A DNA stretch of 64,000 nt, from contig WHVD01000059.1 of NCBI GenBank assembly GCA_015178975.1, positions 474,269 to 538,268 of the forward strand, read 5' to 3'. The position numbers and the translations under genes were made by a program. Origin of the DNA: Hysterangium stoloniferum (lineage: Eukaryota; Basidiomycota; Agaricomycetes; Hysterangiales; Hysterangiaceae). The notes beneath the pieces are model-generated. The model made no database searches. It had not been told where the DNA came from and was given only the letters and a program-made list of their open reading frames with translations. Shown one piece after another: positions 23,927 to 34,165 of this stretch (within the stretch, counting starts at the first letter, position 1; each line of letters begins with the position of its first letter).

Positions 23927-25304
23927 CCCCTCCCCACTCTGAAAAATTGCCGTGGTGTTGAAACTTCTAGTCCACTTAACATTTCGGGGCAAAGGTAGTG
24001 GCGTGTGATTGAGCTGTGCTTTGAACGTCGAGGTATGCCTTGAGATGGAGAATATATACCCAGTGATGTGTGGGGGAGGTTGTTTCATCCGGAACTGAGG
24101 CGAGCGTTGAAGACGAGACGCGTGAGTGAAAGGAGAAGGAAAGGTCATCATCCGAAAAGTCATGATGTTGGGAGGCGGGGTGAAGGACGGCGAGGAGATG
24201 GCATGCAGGGTCGAGGAGGAAGCGAGGGTGAGGGCGTGTTTGAAGTCGGGTATGTTGGTGACCTCGATGGAGATGGCTGACAAGGGGATGTACGTGAGAC
24301 GTGGTGGACGCGGCGGGGCCGTTCAGGCGTGTACAAGATGGGATGTGGGCTGAGACAGCGGTGCCGAAAGGTGTGCGGTCGAGACGCTACATACGTGTGG
24401 GAGGACCAGAGGGGGCTTGCGTGATACGGGACGGTGTCGGGTGTTGCCGCAATGTAGATGTAGGTAGACATGTCATTGAGTGGACCGGACGTGTCGAAAA
24501 GTAGATATGACACCTCGAAAAATGGGCTGGATGCGTTGTTGAGTGGGCGGGACATGTTGTTGAGTCGCAGTGGTGCATAGAGACAATGCAGTGGGGCCTG
24601 AAGATGACGCGGGGGGACCTATAGACGATAATCTGTGAAGACAGACATGTAAATCGATGCTGGCTGAAAGTAATAGCAGCCTCGATTGCAATGCCGATGT
24701 AAATTTTCCCAGGGAGATGTTGAACAAGAGAGGTGTTGAAGATGTCACATAAGACAGCAGACACAATGAGTGTGCAGTGGACAGTAACGTCACGGCGAAA
24801 CTGTGTGCCAGTTGTGATAGACCCTGTATGTCTTTTCGAAGAGGTGATCGGAGTATTTTGTATAGAGGTAGTGCATGAGGACGTCTCTGGCAGTGGAGAC
24901 GGATTTCGGCATGGATAGAGGGGAAAGGTGCGCACAGTGAGCGGCGAAGACCAATCCGTGGACGAGATGGATGGACACATGCAGTGCGGTCTTGGAATAG
25001 ATGACGAGCAGGATCGCGGCCCAGTATAATGGGGGAAGTTGAGCAGTCCTACCACACGAATTCAAGTCACGCAGCGTGAGCAGCGAGCTTCTCGTCGACG
25101 AGAACCTGTAGCGCGGTGATGGTGACCACACGCCCAAGAAAATTTCTGCATTAAAAACTTCGTCAGTCAACGGCGGGGCCGCAGGAATGGCTTCAGTGCT
25201 AATATGGGTGCGCCGGTCATGTGCGTAGTAGCTTGGCAGTGGGGAGTATCCATGGTAGTGGTGGATATGGCATTAGTAGTTGGCAGTACAACATTGGTAT
25301 GCTA

Positions 25305-26024
25305 TCATTGATATACTAATGAGTACCGGAAGATAGTACCGGAAGTGCAGTTGGCATGCGAGCGCGGGGCGTGCAGTCGCTCTGCACAAGTAGTGTGCTT
25401 CAGCCTTGTGATTGGCAAAGGTAATGGGGTATGGACGCCTTGGGTAAGACGATCCAAGACATTGTTGTCAATGTCTGAAAGTGGAATTGGACAGAGTCCG
25501 GGGTTGTCTGGCATCTGTGGGTCGGTAGTAAATGGGATCTTTTTCAACGGAGAGATGGTCCTGATGGGCGACGGGTGGCATGCAAGAGGAGCGGCTAAAC
25601 CCGAATCAAGAGCATTGACACTTGTTGTACTGGGACAGACACGGGAAACGAAATAATCGCAGCGGTGGCCTAACAATGACAAGGAGCGTACAAGGTTGAC
25701 CTTTCTGGAGCCGGGACAGTTTCGGGGGATACCGTTGAATTTGGCGTGTGTGAGGGTGCGGGAAAGTTCGTTTGGATCAAGGGTAACTTGGCGGCAGCTA
25801 TTAAGTGTCTTCACATGTTCTTGGGTAAAACGCGCAGGAGTATTGATGTCCAACAGACACGCTTGAGCCGGTGGGCGAAGAAGGCATGTGTGGTGTTGAT
25901 GTGGAGGAGTTAGAGGTTTGATCAGACAAGACGCTATAGGAACCGGGATGAGGGACAATGAGCCTCTTTCGGCGTCCAGTATGGCAAAAGCATAATCCAG
26001 AGCAGGGGGAATATCATTATTCAT
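25305..26024 (-). CDS. Hypothetical open frame inside the LARD
   Basis: Longest interior frame, 239 codons, rich in Pro, Leu, Ser and Thr, with no motif I recognise. Two other minus-strand frames (25055-24387 and 24555-24160) are similarly biased. The interior is G-rich on the plus strand and C-rich on the minus strand, which makes long chance frames likely, so coding status is doubtful. The frame may begin at a non-ATG codon. Confidence 0.2.
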   Translation of the reverse strand: MNNDIPPALDYAFAILDAERGSLSLIPVPIASCLIKPLTPPHQHHTCLLRPPAQACLLDINTPARFTQEHVKTLNSCRQVTLDPNELSRTLTHAKFNGIPRNCPGSRKVNLVRSLSLLGHRCDYFVSRVCPSTTSVNALDSGLAAPLACHPSPIRTISPLKKIPFTTDPQMPDNPGLCPIPLSDIDNNVLDRLTQGVHTPLPLPITRLKHTTCAERLHAPRSHANCTSGTIFRYSLVYQ

Positions 26025-27093
26025 GAGGTCGATAAAAATGGTCTCCTATTTGACGTTGGGAGTGTTGATGCTTCTGGACCGCCTGGTTGGCAATGGAGCG
26101 GTTCGACTCGGATGGGATGGTTGGTCGATTTCGTCGGTTTTCTTTGCACCGAAATTCATATATCGACGACAGGCTATAGACCAACTTGATGGACTACTGG
26201 TGTGTATCGTCCAGTGGTAAGCATTGGACACCCTTTCAGTTTGCCGACCTTGACCTCAGCTATAGGTTGGCTTGGTTCGGTTTGTGGCATCACTAACTTC
26301 TTGGCTTGTTTTGTCGGTGAGGCCTTGAAGGGTGTAGTGTACATTTAAAAGGTTGTGTATTCAGTGTCAGCTTCAGTTTCAGGTTCTGAGGGCTTCGATG
26401 CAGTCGGGTTGGCCAATGTGGTTGTGGCGTCCGTGAAGGGATTGACAAGGAGAGGAGGTAGTTCAAGCTGAGGTCTCCTTCTTGTTTCCGATCGAGTGAG
26501 CAGTGGCGTCGGTGTAGATGGCGATGTGGTATAGTTGGGTTATCGGTGACGTCGGTGGGACGGCGATGTGGTATGGTTTCTGTTATTGGTGATATTGGTG
26601 TGGCAGTAGTCCAGTGCAGTATGTCATTGTGTTGGTGTCATTGGTCAGTGGTAGGCGGTGCAGTGCGGTTGGGCACTGATGCGGATGAAAGGTTGTGGTT
26701 CATGAGTGGGAGGTAACCCTCAGTCGGTTCTCCATCTCGGTTTGGTGCATTAAAGAAGCAACATAGGCATGGACAGTAGCCAAGTGCAGTGTGAGGAGTA
26801 AGGTTGTATCCTCAGATGTTTGGTATCGGTATCGGTGTCTGTTGCAGATCGATGTCGGTGTCAGTATCCCTTCGGTTGTTGGGTGTGCAAATGCGCCAAG
26901 TATATCATTAGGCATTGGGGTTTCACAAGGAGGGGAGGTAATCCAAATTGGTGTCTTCGTCTCGTTTCGATGGGTGAGTGTAATGAGAAGAGGAGGTGGT
27001 CCAAGTTGGGTTCTCCATCTCATTTCGAATTGTCGTAGGTATCAATGGTAAGCAAGACGGTGGTAAGATAATTTGTCAATGTCAAAAAAAAAG

Positions 27094-27387
27094 TGAAAGG
27101 CTGTTGGTATCAGCCTCACTCAGTCAGCAACGGACAGGACAAAGTTCTCTTTGTTGATCATAGGGGGAGAACATGATAGCTATCTGGTAGGGGGGTGGAA
27201 TAACTAACTACCCTCGGAAAGGACTATTGTCAATCTAATATACCTGAATTAACAATGGGATGATGGAAATAAGGTTTAAGGAATTATAAATAGAACAAAA
27301 GGATGATCAAGGCAAAGAGATAAAATAATAGATCTTGATCGGGTCGGAATAATGTAGCCAATGTGTGGTAAGACAGGCAGGATTACA
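27094..27387 (-). repeat. LARD right LTR (294 bp)
   Basis: 5' LTR in element orientation. Followed by the right TSD GAGGA. Confidence 0.9.
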
Positions 27388-27634
27388 GAGGAACAGCTAA
27401 GGGCACACCTGACATGTTGAATCTGGAAGTCTACTAAGTCGAGGGTTTGAGACTAAATGCAACCACAAAGTCCCTAGTGTGTGAAGGCCAGCCGGAAAAG
27501 TGAGAAAAACACATGAGGTGCTTGCTCAATACATGGTTTCTCATTTCACTTTCGTAACAGCGTCGTTACACCAATATACATTGCTCTACTACTGAGCCCC
27601 AAATATCTCAAACAAAATGAATGAAAACACCTTC

Positions 27635-29894
27635 CTACAAGCCAAATGCAGCCTTCAACTTGGAGAAGTTGGGCGTACCGAGCCCGGTGACCTAAGTAAC
27701 ATAAGAAACGGTATAAGTGAAAGACGCGGAATACTCACAGGATCCCAACCAGTCGTGGCCCGAAGGAAGGAAAAAATAACACCGTCAGTCTTTGCAAGTT
27801 CCCAAGAAAGCTGGCATATAACGTACCGGGAATCCATTGGTGTTGCAACCTGGGTTGCTACCAGTAGTGATATCATTGAAAGCGCCAGGGCTAGCGTAGA
27901 TGGAAGGATTGAGGAATCCGGCGACGGGCTTTCCAGCCGCGAGAAGCTCAGCATTAAGCAAAGCAATGATGCTGGAAGTGACCAGGGCCGAGCACTCAGT
28001 ACCGTCGACAAGTTCCTCCTGTCCGCCATTAACGACAACATAGTTCTCTCCTTGGGCAGCAATATCGGGAAAACCACGACCCGTCCTGTTAAACTTGCCG
28101 GAATTCGTGGAACCAAGGGCAGTCAAATAGGAGTTGACAGCGCTGGATTGGAAGGAAGGTCGAGTGAAGATGTTAGAGAAACCACCGGATGAGAAGCTAG
28201 CAGAAGTCTCGGTGATTCCTGTAGTCTGCGCGTCACATGATTTAGTCGAATGTCAGTTCGCTATCGCTGGTTCACTCACGGAAGTCACGAAGGGACATCC
28301 AGAGGGGAAGGTTGGGATAAAAGTGTTAAATTTGATGATGAAACACATCTTTTTATAGGGGGAGTCCACCAATTATTGCAACTTTTCATATGAAGATGCT
28401 AATTGTGGACCATGCATTTGGAGGTTAATGTGTGTCAGAACCACTATACACCTCCCAGAGCATCCAACCTATATTGTCAGGAGGTGCTACACTAACTGAC
28501 ACAAGATATTGAGACACAAAGTACTTTTATTACAAGCTTATTAAATCCTTGTATATTGTGTATTGCAATAGAGTCAACTCATACTATTTTTAATAAAAAG
28601 TGGTGCAAGATTGGGATTGGGAGCCAGAGACACCACCGTCTCCTGAAGCGAATATGATTGAAACACCGCGAGCACCGAGTTGTAGATATGCATTGCAAAG
28701 GGAGCTATTTATCGTGAAGATAAGGACTTTTCAACAAATATATATATAATATTTTTTACTTGGCAATAGAAGAGGCTATGTCAGGCTCATTTCACTCAGC
28801 AAAGTGTTGACGATATCAAGCAAGCCCTCGACTGGATCGTTGTTCGAACCAACAGAGATGAATGTCACTGGAATGCCACCTGCAATACCGACTGTGTATT
28901 GAGTTTCCAAGTCCTACATTGGGTGTTAAAAAAGGTGTAATTCAAAGAAATAAAAAAAACGAACCTGTCTATTCCGACCCCTCCGAAATCCACAACACCG
29001 ATCTTGCTGCCCGCTGCAGTGGCTGAGAGGGGAATTCCGTATAATGCTTCAACTATATTTTCACGATCGAACAATCAAAAATTGGATAAACAATATGATA
29101 GCGAATCAAAGTAATGTGCTACATACGGCAAGCAGGTGTGATCTCAGTATTGCATGACGCGGGGACAACACCAGGGGACGGAGTAACGCTAGCGGTAAGG
29201 TTGCTTATCGGCCTGGGGACGAACACGGAGAGGGGTGGTCCGTGGAGCACGGGGAATCTATGGTGAAAATTTAACCTTCTATCAGCTCAGAAATGGGAAT
29301 ATCTACTTACGCAATGGTGGGGTGGATCAAGTCGATCTTTCCTTTCAGCGAGGATGGAATTGAATATGCAAGTGTCCGGATAGCCTGTGTTCCTGTCTCC
29401 TCGTTAGTAAAGACAGTGAAGTCAGCGTCGAAGAGGTCGTTAGCCTGTGAGACGGGAATCGAGAAACTGAGCCAGTCTCCAGCTGAAGAGATGGTGGTCG
29501 CCTTTATTTTGTTAGCAGTTAGGAATTCCTGTACAGCTGCTGTGGTCCCCGACATGGGTGCCACGAAAGCCTCAACCTACCCATTCGTGGATTACTCTTC
29601 GAAGCTTGAATCAGTGAGTTGTATGTTTACCTCTTCTTTGGTCAGATGTTGGCCGTACAGGGCACGGCCAGGTGTTGAAACGGCATAGAGAGCCTCTTCA
29701 AGGCCTGGCAAGTTGTTGGAGACAAGCGCGATACGCAATGACAATAGAGTGCTGGGAGATGCTGGGCCATTATGTACAAAGCCATTCGGGACTACTTCAC
29801 GACGCTCATGGAGTACAAGGTCGCGGCGAGAGGGGGAGGCCTGGGCCAATGCAAAAACCGAGACAAAGGAGACGAGGAAACTGGTGGTGACCAT
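27635..29894 (-). pseudogene. Sedolisin (S53, tripeptidyl-peptidase-like) pseudogene
   Basis: Secreted acid serine-carboxyl peptidase family. It starts at ATG 29894 with a signal peptide (MVTTSFLVSFVSVFALAQAS), then a pro-kumamolisin domain. Exons with good GT-AG joints: 29894-29631, 29576-29311, 29257-29127, 29052-28965, 28913-about 28785, then further exons to TAG at 27635. Recognisable parts are LYGIPLSATAAGSKIG, QYTVGIAGGIPVTFISVG, LCNAYLQLGARG, SGDGGVSGSQSQS, the calcium-site FNDITTGSNPGC, and GWDP joined across an intron to VTGLGTPNF. Defects: about 50 residues lost and a frame mismatch at the 28965/28913 joint; a stop near 28780; a 272-bp LTR-like insertion in an exon at 28324; GTE at about 27995 where the family has the nucleophile in GTS; a likely CAG to CGG acceptor change near 27760. 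Confidence 0.85.
28324..28595 (-). mobile_element. 272-bp LTR-like insertion S1 in a sedolisin exon
   Basis: TGTTAAATTTGATG...TTTTTAATA with AAAAG on both sides (28319-28323 and 28596-28600). The copy at 29976-30247 is almost identical (two C/T differences seen). The terminal TA probably derives from CA. Short, non-coding, 5-bp TSD: most likely a solo LTR. The true transcription direction is unknown; the strand given is arbitrary. Confidence 0.85.
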
Positions 29895-29975
29895 TCTGTC
29901 TCTGGGAACTGCTCCGTGGGCTGTGAGAAAACCTGTCCTTGGGTGGGTGTTTATATGCTTTGCTTCCGGTGTTCC

Positions 29976-30247
29976 TGTTAAATTTGATGATGAAACACAC
30001 CTTTTTATAGGGGGAGTCCACCAATTATTGCAACTTTTCATATGAAGATGCTAATTGTGGACCATGCATTTGGAGGTTAATGTGTGTCAGAACCACTATA
30101 CACCTCCCAGAGCATCCAACCTATATTGTCAGGAGGTGCTACACTAACTGACACAAGATATTGAGACACAAAGTACTTTTATTACAAGCTTATTAAACCC
30201 TTGTATATTGTGTATTGCAATAGAGTCAACTCATACTATTTTTAATA
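29976..30247 (-). mobile_element. 272-bp LTR-like insertion S2 upstream of sedolisin
   Basis: Second copy, TSD GTTCC at 29971-29975 and 30248-30252. It sits 81 bp upstream of the sedolisin ATG, in the likely 5' leader or promoter. Different TSDs show that S1 and S2 were independent insertions and not one duplication. Confidence 0.88.
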
Positions 30248-30252
30248 GTTCC

Positions 30253-30868
30253 ATATCTTTATTTGGAGGTTGATGGACTTGAACCATGTGTACAGATAAG
30301 GTCATGGGCCCAGTCACTGATGCATGTGGCTTGAATCCGTCTGCACGAATGTTCCTTCCACTGTATATTCTTGTTCTGATAGATCGAGTTAATCTAGGTG
30401 GGCAGTGTAAGCTCAAATATAAGCTAGTATGCATCCGAACAGGCAGTAGCGACCCAGACCGTCCGATGTCATAGGTTTGGGAACCAGTCATAGAAGTGAG
30501 ACTAATTTAATAAAGGGGCGAAAGAAGTATAAGCTTGAGAAACTCCAACACACGACCAATAAGCAAGTCACCGAATATCGATAGATATCTAGACTCGTCA
30601 GCAGTATTAGATGGCAGTAACATGTATGCTGAACACTAAGCAAATACATAGTTGGCCGAAAAAGTGAGAAATGACTTTAGCACGCCATAGTGTTTGCCGT
30701 CTGAATTGGCCAATAGATTTGCTCGTGTATAAATACAGGATTAACCAAACCTTTGAGGTAATGATGCCAAGTCATAAAACTTCAAAATACTGTAGTCAGA
30801 AGCTCTGTATCTAGCCTTTTTCAGTGCCTTTTTGTTGCTGTTATTTTTAGGTTCACTGAGATTTTCTA
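30253..30868. other. Intergenic segment with a CCAAT/TATA arrangement
   Basis: Contains a CCAAT box (about 30714) followed within about 20 bp by TATAAATA (about 30728) on the plus strand. This could serve the short frame at 30881 or be chance. Otherwise nothing identified. Confidence 0.3.
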
Positions 30869-30880
30869 TTGGGTGTCACC

Positions 30881-31198
30881 ATGAATATCATAACTGTCTT
30901 CTGTTGTTATGTGACATTTCATACCCTCCCCATAATAATTCTCTTCATTATCCTTTGGCATCCTAATATTGGTTTCCCCAATCACAGTGTCTCACTACCA
31001 TATGATTCACATCCAATCCTACTTGTTCTATCTTTCTATATCAATCATGTATCTCCAATTACAATGGTCTTCCATTCCCATTATGATTACTTTGCCAAGT
31101 CTCCTGATCATTTAGGCATCTATTCATCCTGTTGTTCCCATACCATCCCCCTTGATCCAATCACTGTGTACCTTTTTTTTGTGGCTTTGTCTCATTAG
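30881..31198 (+). CDS. Hypothetical 105-residue hydrophobic protein
   Basis: ATG at 30881, TAG at 31196-31198. The N-terminus is strongly hydrophobic (MNIITVFCCYVTFH, then IIILFIILW) and could be a signal peptide or membrane anchor; the rest is rich in His, Ser, Pro and Tyr. A CCAAT and TATA pair lies about 150 bp upstream. No family recognised and no intron seen. It may be a fragment of decayed sequence. Confidence 0.2.
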   Translation: MNIITVFCCYVTFHTLPIIILFIILWHPNIGFPNHSVSLPYDSHPILLVLSFYINHVSPITMVFHSHYDYFAKSPDHLGIYSSCCSHTIPLDPITVYLFFVALSH

Positions 31199-31398
31199 CA
31201 CAAATATTATATACTACTATTCTTCAGATTTGATCACTCCCATACTCCAACTGCCACCATCACTAGCTGAAACTTCTGCTGCAAGCCCACCAGGTGAACC
31301 TCTAGCCACATTATTAAACAAACTATATCCATGAGATTATCTTTAGAATCAGTTTCCCAAAAACCAGCACTATAAAATCTGCCACCATTGCTGTTGAT

Positions 31399-32278
31399 TG
31401 TTATGACCCATTCCCAGATACTTCAACATCTGATATTATCTGACACATCTGACTTTCTGCCCCAAGTGTCTGATCTGACTTCCTGCCTCAATATCCAATC
31501 CCGACTTCTGACTATGGAACATTTATAGTTCCGGTACTTCCAGATCTCATCCTTGCTCCACATTTGGTAACTTGTCCATTGACAGGTATTCACTTGTTTG
31601 CTTATTGTATTCCTGTTTTGGAATATTTTCCTTTAGTCCATCTTATTGTATTCCCATTTCAGAATACAACTGATTCTGTCTTATTGTGGTCTTAGTTTGT
31701 AGTACAATAATGAGAAAACTATTAAAAATTGTATGAGTTGGCTTGTAATACACAATCTACAAGTGGGTAATAGACTTGTAATAATAGTACTTGTTTGTCA
31801 ATCAATGTGTCAGTTAGTGAATCACCTTCTGACATGATAGGTAGGATGCTAGTTTGGGTGTACACTGGTTCTGGCATGCATTAACCTCAGAAAGCATGGT
31901 CCACAATTAGCATCCTCCTATGAAAAAGTGAGGAAATGGGTGAACTGCCCTAGCAAAAGGGTGGTTTCATCACCAATTCCAACAAAAACTTATATTAGTT
32001 AGTTTCTGTGAATTTGTACTTTACCTTAGATCTGATATTGACTTAGTTTCTTATTCCTTCTTTCTTTCTATATGCTCAATATTTGGAACTCTTCAGAACT
32101 CTGAATATCTGTACTCTTCTGGTGTAAATACTGTCTTTGAAATTAAGGACTTTCTGAGTGTTTGCATAGAGGCACAGCACATAAGCTGAAGCCAACATCC
32201 TGAACCTATCCCAAGGTTTCTGAGTTCTTGGACATTTCCCAATAGTCCTGGAGTAAGTTCCTGACACAGCACTTAACA
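31399..32278 (+). repeat. Gypsy-2 5' LTR (880 bp, includes insertion S3)
   Basis: TGTTATGACCC...GCACTTAACA. A second, truncated copy is at 12665. Without S3 and one TSD copy the LTR is about 610 bp. Confidence 0.82.
31720..31984 (+). mobile_element. Older copy S3 of the 272-bp LTR-like element
   Basis: Reverse-oriented relative of S1/S2 (starts TATTAAAAATTG, ends AATTCCAACA), clearly diverged, flanked by AAAAC at 31715-31719 and 31985-31989. Inserted in the Gypsy-2 LTR. Its intact CA end supports reading the terminal TA of S1/S2 as a mutated CA. Confidence 0.82.
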
Positions 32279-32285
32279 GTACTGT

Positions 32286-32296
32286 ATATCAGATCT
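32286..32296 (+). promoter_or_regulatory. Putative self-priming site of Gypsy-2
   Basis: ATATCAGATCT shortly after the LTR is the exact complement of AGATCTGATAT at 32028-32038 in the LTR. That LTR block is followed by TGACTTAGTTTC, as in Gypsy-1, although the paired bases themselves differ between the two elements. Confidence 0.65.
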
Positions 32297-32322
32297 CAAT
32301 TCTGCAACTCACTCATTATAGG

Positions 32323-33527
32323 TCCCAAATGCAAAGCTGCCGAAGGACCATCCCAACTTCAATTCCCATTGCAACTTTATACCACTCAACCTGAAACCCC
32401 AGCTCAGCCAATAGCATCAGCTTCCATTGAAGAATTTACTGAGGTAGCGAAAGATCCTGACACTCCCAAAGTTTCCAATGATGATGTAGAAGAACAACCA
32501 GACAAATTGAAAAAGAAATCTTCCAATGAACTGACTGAAATGATGTTTATCAATTCCATTGTGAAATTCACTGACTATCTGAAATATGCTGAGGAAAGCA
32601 AAGAATCATCCTGCACCAGAGTCAAAGAACCTGAACCATTTACTGGCAAGGATCCAAAAAAATTGAAACATTTCCTTCTCCAATGCTGTTTCAGTTTCCA
32701 TGATTGACCCTCTGCATTCAAATATGACAGCTGAAAAGTCAACTTCATGCTCTCATATCTTAAGGATACCACTCAGGATTGGTTCAAACCCAGACTATCC
32801 AGAATATCTGATGAGACACCCATATGGCTCAATGACTGGAACAAATTTGTTGAAGAACTGGAAACTAATTTCAGACCTTATGATCAATCCAGTGAAGCAG
32901 AAAATGAACTAATGATGCTTAAGATGAAGGACAATCAACGAGTTTCCAATTATCTTGTCAAGTTCAATACCCTCACTGCATGCTGTGGATGGGATGATTC
33001 TGCCCTCAGGCACCATTTCTATATGGGTCTTCCATCTCACCTAAAAGATGACATCTGCAAAGATGGAAAGCTGAAAACTCTCCAACTCATGTGGATGAAA
33101 GCTCAGACATCTGATGCCCATTACTGGGAATGAAAAGTGGAAATTTCCTGAGAAAATCTGATGGAACATTCTCAAGGCAATAAAAGGCATCATCTAGCAA
33201 GTCTTCCAGCAATAACACTGGCAATAACACTGGCAAATTGAATTCTGATTGGAAAAAAGACAAGCAATCCAATAAGGAAAAACAGTCAACTTCTGATAAA
33301 CCTGACATTTCCCATGACATTTCCCATTTGTTTGGTTCTGATGGTAAACTCACCCCAAAGGAGAAACAATGACACATAGATAACAACCTCTGTCTTTTCT
33401 GTGGAAAAGGTGGACACAAGGTTTCCGACTGCACCATTAAGTCAAACTCTTCCAAGGCTCGTGCAGCAATTTCCACTACAGCTTCTATGCCCAAGGAGAA
33501 AACCACCATGGAGTCAAAAAAAGAGTA
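32323..33527 (+). pseudogene. gag: Gypsy-2 gag pseudogene
   Basis: Capsid/nucleocapsid protein. The N-terminal frame at 32323-32707 begins at a PKCKAAEG peptide without an ATG and ends at TGA 32705. The gag core continues at 32747-33133 (PIWLNDWNKFVEELE, NYLVKFNTL, FYMGLPSHLKDDI), closely parallel to Gypsy-1. A CX2CX4HX4C knuckle (CLFCGKGGHKVSDC) lies at about 33390-33435. Stops at 32705, 33133 and 33370 break the frame. It should bind element RNA when intact; this copy is dead. Confidence 0.85.
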
Positions 33528-33599
33528 AGCAACCCTCCAGAATCTGCATGGATAGAGGGTTGTGTTGACTCTCTCTGTGTTTCTGAGATTATCTATCTC

Positions 33600-34165
33600 A
33601 ACACATTCACTCTCTCTAATCCTAACTCAGTATTTGTAAAACTCATTTCTGACCTTCTTGGGAAGTTTAGTGTTCTGAGCACTAATGGATTCCAGTTGCA
33701 TGCACTGTTTTGTAGATACCACCTTTACCATGAAACATAATCTGAAACTCCATTCTATTCCTGCAATTTCTTTGTGTCTGTTTGACAGCATTAGCAACAT
33801 GGCAATTACTCAAGCCTGTGACATGTCTATCTGGTTCCCATGTGGACCATCCCAAATGGTTACTTTTTTCATAACACAGTTAAACTCTAGCTGTTCAGTT
33901 GTTCTTGGATACAACTGGCTCACCCATTATAATCTATTGATTGACTGGGTATGGGCAGTCTTAATTTCCGGATTCCCAACACTTCCATTCCTCCTGCAGC
34001 ATCTAATCTGGCCAGAGCCTCTTTGGTCTCAACAGCATCTCTGGCTTCTACCAAAATCTCTGAACCTCCAAAAATCTCTCTCATCAATGCTGCACCATTT
34101 ATTAGGGTAAGTAAACTGGATGGATTGAAGTCAGGCAGCATCCAGTTTCAGTTCACTGAATGTTA
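33600..34165 (+). pseudogene. Gypsy-2 protease fragment
   Basis: Retropepsin-like segment. The frame from 33685 has HCFVDTTF, then IWFPCGPSQM and the flap-distal SCSVVLGYNWLTHYN. The active-site region reads DSSC where family members have DSG, so the catalytic motif is probably damaged. The frame ends close to the junction with Gypsy-4. Confidence 0.7.

Larger units (their letters stand above)
23633..27387 (-). mobile_element. Young non-autonomous LTR element (LARD-like, 3755 bp)
   Basis: Two 294-bp direct repeats (23633-23926 and 27094-27387), beginning TGAAAGGCTG and ending GGATTACA, differ at one position that I could find (G at about 23855, A at about 27316). The flanks carry GAGGA on both sides (23628-23632 and 27388-27392). 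A pyrimidine run next to the left LTR (CCCCTCCCC, 23927-23935) reads as a purine tract on the minus strand, giving the orientation. The 3167-bp interior has no protease, RT, RNase H or integrase motif in any frame. It therefore resembles a LARD that depends on proteins from another element. Confidence 0.85.
31399..34165 (+). mobile_element. Gypsy-2: truncated Ty3/gypsy element
   Basis: 5' LTR 31399-32278, primer site, gag and protease are present. Sequence stops at about 34165, where minus-strand sequence of Gypsy-4 begins. RT, integrase and 3' LTR are missing. The LTR family differs from that of Gypsy-1, but gag is clearly related. Confidence 0.82.

Noticed and set aside
24126-24504. Gly/Arg-rich plus-strand frames in the LARD
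   Set aside because: They overlap minus-strand frames of equal length. Strong base-composition bias explains both.
27617-28192. 191-codon plus-strand frame
   Set aside because: It is the complement of sedolisin exons, which have family motifs and splice sites on the minus strand.
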